Source: Flavobacterium sp.
Lineage (GTDB): Bacteria; Bacteroidota; Bacteroidia; Flavobacteriales; Flavobacteriaceae
Reading direction: 5' to 3'
DNA length: 64,000 nt
NCBI GenBank assembly: GCA_027484725.1
Contig: JAIXSK010000028.1
Location: forward strand, 172,290 to 236,289
Of the stretch, positions 18,323 through 27,794 are shown piece by piece (the first letter of the stretch is position 1; each line of letters begins with the position of its first letter). Position numbers and translations under genes: made by a program. The notes beneath the pieces are model-generated. The model was not told the origin of the DNA, ran no database searches, and saw only the letters and a program-made list of their open reading frames with translations.

Positions 18323-19360
18323 ATGAAAAAAATTATCAATCAAAGGGTTTCACTACTGATTTTAATCGGGGCATTGGTGATTTCTAATTTGATAACTTTC
18401 ACTTTTATTTCAAGAAAATATTCAGATGCTGATTCTTCTGATGTTGCCGAAGCCTCAATGGTACAAGGAAGTTGTGGCTATGATGTAAAAAGACTCAACG
18501 GCTATAAATACATCAAACCACTTTTGTTTGTTGATAATCAGTATGAATCTGAAGAATTATCACAACTCAAAGGCACCCTGAACAGTCTCATTCAGAACTA
18601 CAAAAACAGCGGAGTAATCATATCAGCATCTATTTATATAAAAGAATACAACAACAACGGTTGGATGGGCATTAATGAAAACGATAAATATATGCCGGGC
18701 TCATTGATGAAAGTACCTGAATTAATTACTTTTTTAAAAATGGAAGAATTGCATCCGGGTACATTGGATAAGGTTTTGACGATGAAAAATGAGTACATCA
18801 TGGACAAGCATCCTTTGTATGTTTCAAAAACAATTGAAATGGGCAAAGGCTACACCGTACGAGAGTTGCTTCGATATATGGTTGAATATTCAGACAACAA
18901 TGCTACCTCTTTGTTGTTTGATCACATGGATAAAGACTTATTCAAAAAAGTTTTCACAGATTTTGGCATGGTTTGTCCAGATCTATCGGCGCAAAATTAT
19001 CCGATAAGCGCAAAAGAATTTACCTATTTTATGAGATCGCTCTACAATGCTTCTTACCTCAACATTAAAAATTCTGAATTTGCCACTGAACTTCTATCAA
19101 AGTGTAATTTCAAAAACGGAATGGTTGCCGGAATACCAACAAATGTTAGGATTTCACATAAATTCGGTGAATCGGGTGATCCGAATGAAAAACATTTAAG
19201 TGAATCAGGAATCATTTATTTAAACAACAGCCCTTATACGATAACCATCATGACCAAAGGCAAAGACTTAAAAAAATTACCTGAAGTCATCAAACAACTC
19301 TCTAATGCTGTTTATCAAAGCATGGCAAATCGCGACAATACTTCATTGGCTGCCTCATAG
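18323..19360 (+). CDS. Class A beta-lactamase-fold serine hydrolase
   Basis: A 345-residue envelope protein with one N-terminal membrane helix (about 9-30) and a periplasmic penicillin-binding/beta-lactamase-fold domain. The active-site SxxK is Ser127-Leu-Met-Lys130 (PGSLMKVPELI) and the SDN motif is 190-192 (EYSDNNATSLLFD). The third motif reads HKFGESG in place of KTG. An omega-loop glutamate typical of true class A lactamases is not obvious. Peptidoglycan or peptide hydrolase function is as likely as antibiotic resistance. The ATG at 18323 was chosen over an upstream start because it directly precedes the basic N-terminus MKKIINQ. Confidence 0.78.
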   Translation: MKKIINQRVSLLILIGALVISNLITFTFISRKYSDADSSDVAEASMVQGSCGYDVKRLNGYKYIKPLLFVDNQYESEELSQLKGTLNSLIQNYKNSGVIISASIYIKEYNNNGWMGINENDKYMPGSLMKVPELITFLKMEELHPGTLDKVLTMKNEYIMDKHPLYVSKTIEMGKGYTVRELLRYMVEYSDNNATSLLFDHMDKDLFKKVFTDFGMVCPDLSAQNYPISAKEFTYFMRSLYNASYLNIKNSEFATELLSKCNFKNGMVAGIPTNVRISHKFGESGDPNEKHLSESGIIYLNNSPYTITIMTKGKDLKKLPEVIKQLSNAVYQSMANRDNTSLAAS

Positions 19361-19423
19361 ATTCCTTTTTAAGAGGTTTTATCAAGCACTAAAAATTGTA
19401 CCTTTGACCAAATTTTAAGGTAC

Positions 19424-20767
19424 ATGAGCACATTTGAGGCATTCGGTCTTCCAAAGTCCGTTCAAAAGGCAATTGATGAATTAGGATATACTGCTCCTAC
19501 GCCCATTCAAGAAAAGTCATTTCCGGTCATTATGTCCGGTCGCGATATGATGGGAATTGCCCAAACCGGAACCGGAAAGACATGGGCTTATTTGTTGCCC
19601 TTACTTAAGCTTTATAAGTTTAGTACTACCCATACTCCAAAAATCCTGATATTGGTCCCAACCCGAGAGCTTGTGGTGCAGGTAGCTGAGGAAGTCGAAA
19701 AACTCACCCGATATATGTCGGTAAGAACATTGGGCATTTACGGGGGTGTAAACATCAATACCCAAAAAACAGCTGTATATCAGGGTGTAGATATTTTGGT
19801 CGGAACACCCGGCCGTGTCATGGATTTAGCGCTTGACAATGTGGTTAGATTTGATGAAACCACCAAATTGGTCATTGATGAATTTGACGAAATGCTCAAT
19901 TTGGGTTTCAGACCGCAACTCACTTCAATCCTGGCGATGATGAGGCCTAAAAGACAGAACATTCTCTTTTCAGCGACCATGACCGATGAAGTAGATACCG
20001 TTTTAACCGATTACTTTGATTTTCCTGAAGAAGTGAGTTTGGCTCCTTCAGGAACACCAATTGATAAAATCAGCCAGTTGTCTTATCCGGTAGCAAACTT
20101 CAATACCAAAATCAACTTGCTAGAACATTTGCTCAAAAATGAAGCAATGAGTAGGGTGTTGATTTTTGTGAACAATAAACGCCACGCAGATTTGGTTTAT
20201 GAAGGAATTGAAGCGCTTTACGGTGAGAATTTCGGGCTGATACACTCAAATAAATCGCAAAATTATCGCCTCAACACCATGGCCGAATTTCAACTCGGAA
20301 ACCTCAGAGGTATTATTACCACCGATGTTATGGCACGCGGATTAGATATTTCTGACATTACCCACGTCATTAACTTTGAAATGCCCGAGCCCGAGACTTA
20401 CATTCACCGCATCGGAAGAACCGGTCGCGCTGACAGAACCGGTATTGCCATCAGTTTTTTTACCCCTAAAGAAGAGGAGCGAAAAATTGAAGCCGAAGTT
20501 TTGATGAACCGCGAAATTGAAGTATTGAATTTCCCGGAAGAAGTGGAAGTTTCTGACCAACTCATCGGTTCTGAAAAAAGTCGACAGCCGGTGAAATTTT
20601 TGCTCAAAAAACCCAAAATTGAAGGCGATGGCGCTTTTCATGAAAAAGCCAAAAAGAACCAAAAAGTTAATTTAGGCGGACCATCCAAAACCAAAAAGAA
20701 AACACACGGATCAGTCAATCGGAATTTGTTAAAAACACAAAGTCAAAAAAGAAAAGGAAAAAAATAG
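19424..20767 (+). CDS. DEAD-box RNA helicase
   Basis: A 447-residue ATP-dependent RNA helicase. Q motif at the start (FEAFGLPKSVQKAI, PTPIQEKSFPVI), motif I AQTGTGKTWAYL, PTRELVVQV, TPGRVMDLA, motif II VIDEFDEML, SAT motif (FSATMTDEV), and in the second RecA domain VLIFVNNK, TTDVMARGLDI and HRIGRTGRAD. Motif II reads DEFD rather than DEAD. A basic lysine-rich tail (about 390-447) probably binds RNA. A -7-like box TACCTTTG lies at 19399-19406. The RhlE/DeaD-like subgroup cannot be fixed. Confidence 0.93.
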   Translation: MSTFEAFGLPKSVQKAIDELGYTAPTPIQEKSFPVIMSGRDMMGIAQTGTGKTWAYLLPLLKLYKFSTTHTPKILILVPTRELVVQVAEEVEKLTRYMSVRTLGIYGGVNINTQKTAVYQGVDILVGTPGRVMDLALDNVVRFDETTKLVIDEFDEMLNLGFRPQLTSILAMMRPKRQNILFSATMTDEVDTVLTDYFDFPEEVSLAPSGTPIDKISQLSYPVANFNTKINLLEHLLKNEAMSRVLIFVNNKRHADLVYEGIEALYGENFGLIHSNKSQNYRLNTMAEFQLGNLRGIITTDVMARGLDISDITHVINFEMPEPETYIHRIGRTGRADRTGIAISFFTPKEEERKIEAEVLMNREIEVLNFPEEVEVSDQLIGSEKSRQPVKFLLKKPKIEGDGAFHEKAKKNQKVNLGGPSKTKKKTHGSVNRNLLKTQSQKRKGKK

Positions 20768-20815
20768 CACCGATTATTGACTTTTGATTGCTATTTTTGA
20801 CAAACAAAATTCAGC

Positions 20816-22741
20816 ATGCAATTCAAACATCCGGAAATTCTTTACTTCCTATTTTTACTGGTGATTCCGATATTGGTTCACTTGTTTCAATTGCGCCGTT
20901 TTAAGAAAGAATACTTTACCAACGTTCGGTTCTTACAACAAATCTCTATACAAACCCGAAAAAGTTCGCAAATAAAAAAGTGGCTGTTACTGGCTACCCG
21001 CTTGTTGTTGCTGACCTTTCTGATTCTTGCTTTTGCGCAACCCTTTTTCAAAGCCAAAGACAGCAAAAACAGCAGCAATTCTATGTACATTGTGCTTGAC
21101 AATTCCTACAGCATGCAAGCCAAAGGTCAAAAAGGTGCGCTGTTGCCCAGAACTGTTGAAGATTTGCTCGAACACGTGCCAGAAAACCAAACTTTCTCGC
21201 TCATTACCAATGCTGAAACCTTTTGGAATACGGATATCAAATCAATTCGTCGCGAATTGCAAAATTTAAATTACAGTCCGCTGCCGTTTCAGTTAGAAAG
21301 TGCCATGGCTAAAATCAAGGCCCATGAACCTACTTCTGCCAAAGATATTGTGGTTATTACAGATGCTGTAGGCCTAGAGCCACAAAAACTTAAAAGCATA
21401 GATGAAAGTTGGAATACAACTTTTATTACACCCGAATCAGAACAAAAAAGCAATGTGTCGGTAGACAGTGTTTTCATTGCGCAAACTCTGGATAAATTCT
21501 ACGAAATCGGCGTACAACTCACGGCATTTGGAACAACCAAAGAGCTTCCGATAGCTTTATACAACCGCGAAAAACTCGTAGCCAAAACCAGAGTTCCTAT
21601 GCAAACCGCCTCAATGACCATGCGATTTACCATTCCTAAAGGTGATTTTCAAGGTTATGTTTCCATTACTGATAATGCGCTCTCTTATGATAATACATAT
21701 TATTTTAGCATTTCAAAACCGCAGAAAACCAATGTTTTAAGCATTGGAGAACCTGAAAAAAGTAGTTTTTTATCCAAAATATACACCCCCGACGAATTCA
21801 CTTACAGCAACTTTAGATTGCGTGAGCTCGATTACAATAAAATAGAAGAAAACGATGCCATCATTCTCAATGAATTGACTGAAATTCCTCAGGCTTTACA
21901 AACTACACTCAAAGATTTTGTGGCCAAAGGCGGAAACTTAGTTTTGATTCCGTCTACTGAAAACAAAGCAACTGAACTGAACAAATTCTTGTCAATATTC
22001 GGGAATTTACAATTGCAGAACGCACAAACAACTCAAAAACTCATCACCAAAATATCCTTTAATAATCCGGTGTTTAGCAGTGTTTTTGAAAAACAAGTCT
22101 CTAATTTTCAATACCCAAAAACAGAAAGTCAATTTGTTATCAGCAACGCTTATCCGGCCATTTTGAGCTATGAAGACCAAAGCGTGTTTTTATCATCAAT
22201 TCAAAATCCGCTGGGTGCTGTGTATGTTTTTGCCGCGGCGCTCAATTTACAAAACTCTAATTTTCAACGTTCGCCACTTATTGTTCCCGTATTTTACAAT
22301 ATGGCGCAAAGTATGGCCAAAACCGGAGTAGCTGCTTACACCATTGGCGAAAATCAACCTATTTTGTTAGATGCCAGTTTGGGCAAAGATGAAATTGTGA
22401 ACATTCAAAACAACCGAGAGAAATTCATTCCAACACAACAAATTCTGAGCAATAAAGTAAAGCTCAATTGCAGCGAAGCACCGCAACTTGCTGGAAATTA
22501 CACGGTTTATCAAGGATCAACCGCTATAAAAAATCTAAGTTTTAATTATTCGCGTACCGAGAGCAAACCTGATCCGAATGCTGATGATGTGCTGTCAAAC
22601 TTTACCCTAAAACCAAGTGTAGAAAGCTTTTTTGATGCACTACTTAGTGAGCGAACCGAGCAAAATCTTTGGAAATGGCTCGTAGTTTTGACACTCCTCT
22701 TTTTGACGCTTGAAATACTCATTCAAAAACTGGTCAAATGA
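20816..22741 (+). CDS. BatA/von Willebrand-type aerotolerance protein
   Basis: A 641-residue inner-membrane protein. The N-terminal BatA domain (MQFKHPEILYFLFLLVIPIL, then LFQLRRFKKEYFTNVRFL) has two membrane helices. A VWA-like segment follows with VLDNSYSMQAKGQKGAL, a DxSxS-like MIDAS start with Asn in place of Asp/Gly. A long periplasmic region and a C-terminal membrane helix with LVKTFx-like tail follow. Family proteins are linked to oxygen tolerance and envelope processes, but mechanism is unclear. Overlaps the next gene by 4 bases (ATGA) and heads an operon of four genes. Confidence 0.85.
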   Translation: MQFKHPEILYFLFLLVIPILVHLFQLRRFKKEYFTNVRFLQQISIQTRKSSQIKKWLLLATRLLLLTFLILAFAQPFFKAKDSKNSSNSMYIVLDNSYSMQAKGQKGALLPRTVEDLLEHVPENQTFSLITNAETFWNTDIKSIRRELQNLNYSPLPFQLESAMAKIKAHEPTSAKDIVVITDAVGLEPQKLKSIDESWNTTFITPESEQKSNVSVDSVFIAQTLDKFYEIGVQLTAFGTTKELPIALYNREKLVAKTRVPMQTASMTMRFTIPKGDFQGYVSITDNALSYDNTYYFSISKPQKTNVLSIGEPEKSSFLSKIYTPDEFTYSNFRLRELDYNKIEENDAIILNELTEIPQALQTTLKDFVAKGGNLVLIPSTENKATELNKFLSIFGNLQLQNAQTTQKLITKISFNNPVFSSVFEKQVSNFQYPKTESQFVISNAYPAILSYEDQSVFLSSIQNPLGAVYVFAAALNLQNSNFQRSPLIVPVFYNMAQSMAKTGVAAYTIGENQPILLDASLGKDEIVNIQNNREKFIPTQQILSNKVKLNCSEAPQLAGNYTVYQGSTAIKNLSFNYSRTESKPDPNADDVLSNFTLKPSVESFFDALLSERTEQNLWKWLVVLTLLFLTLEILIQKLVK

Positions 22742-23991
22742 AAACACTGATTAAAAAGGCCAAAATCATCGACCCTGAAAGCGCATTTCACCAAAAATTT
22801 GCAGATGTGCTTATTGAAAACGGTTCGATTCAAAACATCGCATCCGAAATTTTAACTGACTCAGATGTTCTGTTGGTAGAACGTGAAAATTTACATCTTT
22901 CTCGGGGTTGGTTTGACACAAGTGTTGGTTTTGGCGAACCGGGTTTTGAACAAAGAGAAACCATCCGGAATGGTTGCCATGCAGCAGCCTTGAGCGGATT
23001 TTCGGCAGTTGCGTTACAACCCAATACACAGCCGGTTATTGATCAGCAAATGATGATAACATGGGTTCAGAATCAAGCCCACAATACAGCGGTTGACCTC
23101 TACCCGATTGGTGCTCTGACCAAAGAATCAGCCGGAAAAGAACTTGCCGAATTATATGATATGAAAAAAGCCGGAGCCATTGCTTTTGGCGATTATCAAA
23201 AAGACATTTCCAACAGTAATTTGCTCAAGTTGGCGCTACAATATACGCAAGATTTTGGCGGACAGATTATAGCTTTTTCACAAGATCAGAACCTCAAAGG
23301 AAGTGGTGTGGTCAACGAAGGCATTGCTTCTACCCGACTCGGGTTAAAGGGAATTCCATCACTGGCAGAAGAAATTCAGATTGCACGCAATTTATTTTTG
23401 TTGGAATATGCGGGCGGAAAACTCCACATCCCAACCATTTCATCTGCAACTTCAGCAGCTTTGATCAAACAAGCCAAAGCCAAAGGTTTATCGGTGAGTT
23501 GCAGCGTGTCGGTAGCTCATTTGGTGTTGACCGATGATGTTCTGGACGGATTTGACACGCGTTTTAAACTCATGCCGCCTTTGCGCAGTAATGCTGACCG
23601 CGAAGAATTGATGAATTCGGTTTTGGATGGAACCATCGATGTCATTACCTCTGACCATCAGCCTATTGACATAGAAGGTAAAAAACTAGAATTTGATTTG
23701 GCCAACTACGGCAGCATTGGATTAGAAAGTGCTTTTGGCGCCTTAAATACAGTACTTCCGTTAGAAATTGTCATTGAGAAACTAACTGCGGGTGCAAAAC
23801 TTTTTGGGGTTGCATCACCGTCCATCAACATCGGACAAAAAGCCAATTTAAGTTTATTCAATCCTGATTTTAACTGGACTTTTGGCGAAACAGACATCCT
23901 TTCAAAATCAAAAAATGCGGCTTTCTTAAACCAATCCCTCAAAGGAAAAGCCTACGGAATTTTCAACCGAAACCAACTTGTTACCTCATGA
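22738..23991 (+). CDS. Dihydroorotase-like amidohydrolase, probably inactive
   Basis: A 417-residue protein with the full amidohydrolase fold of dihydroorotase, including AGGKLHIPTISSATSAALI, PPLRSNADREELM and ITSDHQPI. The metal-binding motif normally DxHxHxREPG reads D60-T-S-V-G-F-G-E-P-G here, so both metal-ligand histidines and the substrate arginine are missing. It therefore resembles the non-catalytic PyrC-prime type or has another role. Co-translated with the BatA gene upstream (4-base overlap) and the next gene (4-base overlap), not with pyrimidine genes. Automatic annotation as pyrC should be doubted. Confidence 0.8.
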   Translation: MKTLIKKAKIIDPESAFHQKFADVLIENGSIQNIASEILTDSDVLLVERENLHLSRGWFDTSVGFGEPGFEQRETIRNGCHAAALSGFSAVALQPNTQPVIDQQMMITWVQNQAHNTAVDLYPIGALTKESAGKELAELYDMKKAGAIAFGDYQKDISNSNLLKLALQYTQDFGGQIIAFSQDQNLKGSGVVNEGIASTRLGLKGIPSLAEEIQIARNLFLLEYAGGKLHIPTISSATSAALIKQAKAKGLSVSCSVSVAHLVLTDDVLDGFDTRFKLMPPLRSNADREELMNSVLDGTIDVITSDHQPIDIEGKKLEFDLANYGSIGLESAFGALNTVLPLEIVIEKLTAGAKLFGVASPSINIGQKANLSLFNPDFNWTFGETDILSKSKNAAFLNQSLKGKAYGIFNRNQLVTS

Positions 23992-24314
23992 ATGAAGCAG
24001 TAATCAAAGAAGGAAAAACCGCTGCCATTACCAGCTATATTTTGTTTATTGGCGTACTCATTGCTTTATCAATGAACTCAGAAACCCGCAACCGATTTGC
24101 CGCTTTTCATATCCGTCAAGCTTTGGGTTTGACCATCACTTTTTTCTCGCTAGGTCTTATTGTAAGTAATTTTGACAATTTGATGATCACTTTCTCGATG
24201 TGGGTGTTTATCTCTGTGCTTTGGAGTTATGGTTTTATGGGCGCAATTCAAGGAAAAACCAAAGAAATACCGTTGCTGGGAAAATGGTTTCAAAAAGTGT
24301 TTCAATTCATATAA
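23988..24314 (+). CDS. Small membrane protein, DUF4870/Tic20-like
   Basis: A 108-residue protein with three predicted membrane helices (about 12-29, 46-63, 67-84). The loop RNRFAAFHIRQALGLTI between helices 1 and 2 matches the FHxxQAL motif of DUF4870/Tic20-related proteins. It overlaps the dihydroorotase-like gene by 4 bases and is 3 bases from the hydrolase gene, so it belongs to the same operon. Function unknown. Confidence 0.7.
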   Translation: MNEAVIKEGKTAAITSYILFIGVLIALSMNSETRNRFAAFHIRQALGLTITFFSLGLIVSNFDNLMITFSMWVFISVLWSYGFMGAIQGKTKEIPLLGKWFQKVFQFI

Positions 24315-24317
24315 ATT

Positions 24318-24968
24318 ATGTCGTTTTCATTACACCATCTGGTTCGCGAACCTAAAATCAAAAAAGATAAAAACCCGCTTTTGCTATTGCTGCATGGCTA
24401 TGGAAGCAACGAGGAAGATTTGTTCTCTTTTGCCTCTGAATTGCCCGATGAATACTATGTAATTTCAGCGCGCGCGCCTTATGATTTGATGTACGGAAGC
24501 TATGCTTGGTATGCGATTAATTTTGATGCCGATGAAAACAAATTCTCTGATTTAGAACAGGCGTGCAGCTCACGAGACTTGATAGCCGGCTTTATAGATG
24601 AACTACTTTTGTCCTATGCCATTGATGCACAAAAAGTAACACTGGTCGGATTCAGCCAAGGATGCATTCTGAGTTATGCGGTGGCTTTGTCCTATCCGCA
24701 AAAAGTGCAGCGTGTAGTGGCCATGAGCGGATATTTGAATTTGGAGATGATGACTGAAAATTACAGACAAAATGACTTTTCAAACCTCAAAATATTTGCC
24801 TCTCACGGAACTGTTGACCAAGTAATTCCGGTAACATGGGCGCGCAAATCAGCTCCTGTATTAGAAGAATTGGGTATTGAGGTAACTTATAAAGAATATC
24901 CGGTAGGACACGGTGTAGCGCCACAAAATTTTTTCGACTTTAGAAATTGGTTAAGCCAGACACTTTAG
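24318..24968 (+). CDS. Alpha/beta-hydrolase, phospholipase/carboxylesterase family
   Basis: A 216-residue serine esterase. LLLLHGYGSNEEDLFSFA forms the oxyanion-hole strand. The nucleophile elbow is GFSQGCILSY (Ser in GFSQG), the acid is in SHGTVDQVIPV, and the catalytic His lies in YPVGHGVAPQ. This pattern is that of the YpfH/carboxylesterase type of Abhydrolase_2. Cytoplasmic, no signal peptide. Last gene of the BatA operon, facing the next gene tail to tail with a 1-base gap. Substrate unknown. Confidence 0.88.
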   Translation: MSFSLHHLVREPKIKKDKNPLLLLLHGYGSNEEDLFSFASELPDEYYVISARAPYDLMYGSYAWYAINFDADENKFSDLEQACSSRDLIAGFIDELLLSYAIDAQKVTLVGFSQGCILSYAVALSYPQKVQRVVAMSGYLNLEMMTENYRQNDFSNLKIFASHGTVDQVIPVTWARKSAPVLEELGIEVTYKEYPVGHGVAPQNFFDFRNWLSQTL

Positions 24969-24969
24969 A

Positions 24970-25470
24970 TTATTTGTCAAAAACGACAGATTGAATCACT
25001 TCAAAAGAAATGGTTTTATCAGGATTAATGAAGTATTTCAAAAGTACTTCACCCCATGATTGACCATCGCTACAATCAGCAATTATCCAACGATGATTGA
25101 GCACTTTGGCTTTATTGACTATGAATTTTTTACCGTTTATAGGTGCCATTCCAGTATACGGATTTCCATCAGGATTGTCATTATAGGCAATAAGTTGACT
25201 CGTAACGTATTGTGATAGTTCATCATACGATGCAAACTGCGGAATATTGGCATTGTCAAAATAATTCTGTGCATTTTGATCTTTTTCAATCGAGAAATAA
25301 TCAGCATCAACGAGTTTGTTTTGCAATATTTGAATGCTGTCTTTGAGGCTTTTGCGCACTACTTCTGTGTGGTTTTGGTCAAAAGTCGACTTTTGATTGA
25401 AATACGTATAAGTAAAAATATTCATCAATGCAGCCAAAATAAACAAATACAAAAACAGTGATTTTTTCAT
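24970..25470 (-). CDS. Membrane-anchored hypothetical protein
   Basis: A 166-residue protein with one N-terminal hydrophobic helix (about 5-24) and then a periplasmic domain with an acidic, helical N-terminal half and a beta-rich C-terminal half (KFIVNKAKVLNHRWIIADCSDG, then SFEVIQSVVF). No known family recognised. It starts 2 bases after the stop of the MBL-hydrolase gene, so it is co-transcribed with it. Confidence 0.65.
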   Translation of the reverse strand: MKKSLFLYLFILAALMNIFTYTYFNQKSTFDQNHTEVVRKSLKDSIQILQNKLVDADYFSIEKDQNAQNYFDNANIPQFASYDELSQYVTSQLIAYNDNPDGNPYTGMAPINGKKFIVNKAKVLNHRWIIADCSDGQSWGEVLLKYFINPDKTISFEVIQSVVFDK

Positions 25471-25472
25471 AA

Positions 25473-26237
25473 TTAAAGGGTTATTTCTAGATTATCGTAA
25501 GCCAAAAAAACTGATTCCGGCAATTTTTTTTGAACTTCTTCGTGAAAACCAAACAAATGACTGATGTGTGTTAGATAAGTGCGTTCGGGCTTGACCTGTG
25601 CAATAAAATCTAAAGCTTCTTGTAAATTAAAGTGTGAATGATGGGGTTCTTCGCGCAAGGCATTCACCACCAAAACTTTGAGCCCTTTTAATTTTTCTAG
25701 CTCTCGGGATTCAATGGTTTTCACATCGGTCAAATAAGCAAAATCGTCAATACGATAACCAAAAACTTGTAGTTTTCCATGATCTACATTGATGGGAATG
25801 GCCGTTTTATTGCCTATTTGAAACGGAACATCCGGCAAAACTTGAATGGGTTGTACCGACGGGGCACCCGGGTATTTATTTTCGGTTTCAAAAACATAGT
25901 CAAAACGCTTTTGCAAATTGGCAATGACGCGTTCGTGTGCATAAATCGGAACAGCGCCTTGCCGAAAATTAAAAGGTCGAATATCATCTAATCCGGCAGT
26001 GTGGTCGGCATGTTCGTGGGTATACAAGATACCGTCTATTTTATCGCAGCCGGATGTAAGCATCTGCTGTCTGAAATCAGGTCCGCAATCAATAATATAC
26101 GAATGGTCATCCCAATGAATCCATACTGAAACACGAAGACGTTTGTCTTTAGGATCGGTACTTTTACATACAGAATGATGGCTTCCGATGACCGGAATTC
26201 CCTGTGAGGTTCCTGTTCCTAAAAAATAGACTTTCAA
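25473..26237 (-). CDS. MBL-fold metallo-hydrolase (PhnP-like)
   Basis: A 254-residue metallo-beta-lactamase-fold hydrolase. Starts at TTG (26235-26237), since MKVYFLGTGTSQGIP is the usual family N-terminus and no ATG is near. The metal motif is THEHADH (His74, His76, Asp78, His79), and YIIDCGPDFRQQ, VNVDH-like and THISHLFGFHE supply other ligands. This is the PhnP/RNase Z-like phosphodiesterase branch. In many bacteria such enzymes act on cyclic phosphates or lipoate-related compounds; the substrate here is unknown. Followed 2 bases later by the anchored hypothetical protein. Confidence 0.85.
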   Translation of the reverse strand: MKVYFLGTGTSQGIPVIGSHHSVCKSTDPKDKRLRVSVWIHWDDHSYIIDCGPDFRQQMLTSGCDKIDGILYTHEHADHTAGLDDIRPFNFRQGAVPIYAHERVIANLQKRFDYVFETENKYPGAPSVQPIQVLPDVPFQIGNKTAIPINVDHGKLQVFGYRIDDFAYLTDVKTIESRELEKLKGLKVLVVNALREEPHHSHFNLQEALDFIAQVKPERTYLTHISHLFGFHEEVQKKLPESVFLAYDNLEITL

Positions 26238-26274
26238 GTATGTTATTTTTTTACAAAAATACTATTAATTATCT

Positions 26275-26303
26275 TTTGCGAAAGGGCTGTTTTATTAACT
26301 TTG
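26275..26303 (+). promoter_or_regulatory. Bacteroidota promoter
   Basis: TTTG (26275-26278), 17 bases, TAACTTTG (26296-26303): both elements of the Bacteroidota consensus at an allowed spacing. Transcription would start near 26310, leaving too little leader for the ATG at 26316 and supporting 26331 as the translation start. Confidence 0.6.
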
Positions 26304-26330
26304 TGATGAATTTTTATGTTTGCTTCCCAA

Positions 26331-27794
26331 ATGGACAAAGAAACCAGGATTAAAGGCGACAGAGCCATTGAGCCCATCCCTTCAACGAAAGACAAAGCAC
26401 TTCGAATCAACTTGAATGAAAATATCTACGGAACCTTTGCTGAAATTGGTGCCGGACAAGAAACGGTCAGACATTTTTTTAGAGCTGGTGGTTCGTCGGG
26501 TACTATTGCCAAAGCGATGAGTGCTTATGACAAAGATTTCAGCGATGCCATTTATGGAATTGAAGACGACGGTCGTTATGTCACTGAAAGTCGCTTGAAA
26601 AAAATGTTGGCCCATGAAACCAACCTCATGGAAAAACGTTTGAGCCGAGAAAAACATCCGAGCAAACTGTTTTTTAGTTACGCAAATACTGTGGCAACAA
26701 TTGATTTTGCTAAGCAATTCAAAGGTCATGGTTGGGTGGGTATTCGCTATCAATTAGAACCCGATGAAGGATACAATGACATCATCATTCACATCAGGTT
26801 TAAAGAAACAGATGCGCGTTTACAACAGGAAACTCTGGGTATTTTAGGAGTAAATCTCATCTATGGAGCATTTTATAAATTTCACGAGCCCAAAAAACTA
26901 CTTCGCTATTTATATGATCACTTAGATAAAGATCAATTAGAAATCGACACAATTAACTTCTCTGGCCCTAGATTCTCAAATGTTGACAACCGTTTGATGA
27001 GTTTGCAATTGGTTAAAAATGGTATGACCGATGCGGTAATGTTTGATCCGCAAGGCAAAAACGTTTTGCCGGCAGCGGTTTTATACAAAAAAAATATTTT
27101 GGCCTTGCGCGGAAGTTTCAGACCGGTAACCAAAGTAAATATGGACATGTATGAGCACTCGCTCAATATGTTCTTGGCCGAAAACAAGGTTGATAAAGAC
27201 AACACGCTTGTAATATTTGAAATTACCTTATCAAACTTGCGCTCTGAGGGCGAAATTGACGAACGTGACTTTATGGACAGGGCAGAATTACTTTGCTCCT
27301 TGGGTCAAACGGTAATGATATCCAATTTCCAAGAATATTATCGCGTGGTGGAATACTTCTCAGCCTATACCAAAGCCCGTATGGGATTGGCCATGGGCGT
27401 GAATAACTTGGTTGATATTTTTGATGAAAAATATTATCGCCATTTGAGCGGTGGAATTCTCGAAGCCTTCGGAAAATTGTTTTATCGCGATTTAAAAGTA
27501 TTCCTATATCCGATGTTGGGTGATAATGGTGAAGTTATCAACTCCGAGAACCTCAAAGTGCATCCGCGTATGAAGGAATTATACAAATTCTTCAAGTTCA
27601 ACGGAAAAGTGGTCGACATTGAAGGATTTGACTTGCACAACTTACAAGTATTCTCGCGCGAAGTACTTAAAATGATCAGTCAAGGAAAAACAGGTTGGGA
27701 AAGTATGCTTCCGGCAGGAATTGCTGAACTCATCAAAAAAGACAAACTTTTTGGATATGACCCGAATAAGGTTTTAGAAGAAAGTAACTCATAA
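26331..27794 (+). CDS. Conserved Bacteroidota protein of unknown function
   Basis: A 487-residue soluble protein starting MDKETRIKGDRA, chosen over the ATG at 26316 because of the promoter position. I recall near-identical proteins in Flavobacterium annotated as a TonB-dependent receptor or a nicotinate-nucleotide adenylyltransferase. Neither fits: there is no signal peptide, plug or barrel, and no HxGH nucleotidyl-transfer motif is visible. Conserved-looking stretches are AGGSSGTIAKAMSAYDKDFSDA, FSYANTVATIDFAKQFKGHGW and LLRYLYDHLDKDQLEID. Monocistronic, with a terminator just after the stop. Confidence 0.8.
   Translation: MDKETRIKGDRAIEPIPSTKDKALRINLNENIYGTFAEIGAGQETVRHFFRAGGSSGTIAKAMSAYDKDFSDAIYGIEDDGRYVTESRLKKMLAHETNLMEKRLSREKHPSKLFFSYANTVATIDFAKQFKGHGWVGIRYQLEPDEGYNDIIIHIRFKETDARLQQETLGILGVNLIYGAFYKFHEPKKLLRYLYDHLDKDQLEIDTINFSGPRFSNVDNRLMSLQLVKNGMTDAVMFDPQGKNVLPAAVLYKKNILALRGSFRPVTKVNMDMYEHSLNMFLAENKVDKDNTLVIFEITLSNLRSEGEIDERDFMDRAELLCSLGQTVMISNFQEYYRVVEYFSAYTKARMGLAMGVNNLVDIFDEKYYRHLSGGILEAFGKLFYRDLKVFLYPMLGDNGEVINSENLKVHPRMKELYKFFKFNGKVVDIEGFDLHNLQVFSREVLKMISQGKTGWESMLPAGIAELIKKDKLFGYDPNKVLEESNS

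Noticed and set aside
18323..19360. Antibiotic-resistance class A beta-lactamase
   Set aside because: SxxK and SDN are present but the third motif is HKFGE and no clear omega-loop Glu is seen; the fold alone does not show resistance.
22738..23991. Plain annotation as catalytic dihydroorotase (pyrC)
   Set aside because: The metal-binding HxH and substrate Arg of the signature are replaced; no pyrimidine genes nearby.
26316..26330. Upstream ATG start (MFASQ) for the conserved unknown protein
   Set aside because: It would leave only about 6 bases of leader after the promoter at 26275-26303; the second ATG is better placed.
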